NCBI GenBank assembly: GCA_046318675.1
Contig: JBKCUA010000012.1
Coordinates: 1-22,077 of the forward strand
Direction: 5' to 3'
DNA from: JBKCUA01 sp046318675
GTDB taxonomy: Bacteria; Pseudomonadota; Alphaproteobacteria; JAJTHO01
Length of the DNA: 22,077 nucleotides
A model generated the notes under the pieces. That model was given only the letters and a program-made list of their open reading frames with translations, was not told where the DNA came from and made no database searches. This document shows, piece by piece, positions 21,933 through 22,077 of the stretch. The position numbers and the translations under genes were made by a program. The first letter of the stretch is position 1. The number at the start of each line of letters is the position of its first letter.

Positions 21933-22077
21933 GGCACCTCTATTAACCTCATTTCTAGGGCGATTGGCGTCGTCAGGTCTATGCTCGCAATCCGCACGTA
22001 CGTTTGAGTACGCTTACGTTTGCTCGCCTAGCCCTTTCTAGCCACTCATCCCTATAAATGGGTTAATAGAAGTGCCC
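21932..22077. repeat. MITE-like element with terminal inverted repeats
   Basis: The left end 21932-21954 (GGGCACCTCTATTAACCTC then ATTT) and the right end 22056-22077 (AAATGGGTTAATAGAAGTGC then CC) are inverted copies with one substitution and one single-base gap. The inside contains a short CGTAC/GTACG stem and TGCTCGC twice. The element holds no gene. It begins on the last base of the mnmD stop codon, and the right end coincides with the window edge, so a target duplication cannot be checked. CTCTATTAACCTC from its left end also occurs at 8201-8213. Confidence 0.7.

Overview
The window reads as chromosomal DNA of a moderate-GC Gram-negative bacterium, most likely an alphaproteobacterium. 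This rests on the alphaproteobacterial style of the pyruvate dehydrogenase E2 subunit, the tpiA/secG/pyrG block beside a PpiD-like foldase, IHF-beta behind rpsA, and a stand-alone MnmD. I cannot place it below class. Nearly every gene is housekeeping. I see no transposase, integrase, phage gene, CRISPR array, rRNA or tRNA.

Layout. Positions 1-140 hold one copy of a dispersed structured repeat (repeat A). From 156 to 6079 all genes lie on the minus strand and read nusG > cmk > rpsA > ihfB > ABC-2 permease > unknown membrane-anchored protein > hisH. pdhC (E2 of pyruvate dehydrogenase) reads the other way, 6351-7622. Positions 7623-8551 have no credible gene but are crowded with palindromic repeats, including two more copies of repeat A. 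From 8552 to 16884 the genes are again on the minus strand: tpiA > secG > pyrG > family-9 glycosyltransferase > murF > mraY > murD > rpmI > rplT. From 16949 the plus strand carries a PpiD-like foldase, a UDP-glucuronate-type epimerase and a secreted trypsin-like protease. A small secreted glutamine-rich protein lies tail-to-tail with the protease on the minus strand. A stand-alone MnmD follows on the plus strand. The last 146 bases form an inverted-repeat element.

How the genes fit together. cmk-rpsA-ihfB is a conserved proteobacterial order, here led by nusG rather than aroA. murF-mraY-murD is a piece of the division and cell wall cluster that runs into rpmI-rplT instead of ftsW-murG. The glycosyltransferase, epimerase, foldase, protease and small secreted protein all point to envelope work.

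The most unusual content is the repeats, not the proteins. Repeat A occurs three times: 139/140 identical between two copies 8.3 kb apart, and a partial inverted copy that contains the pdhC stop codon. Each copy lies 3' of a gene and has the same orientation relative to that gene. Both ends of the window fall inside repeats, which suggests a contig broken at multicopy sequence. I found no convincing new multi-gene system. Start sites were chosen by eye and no database was searched.
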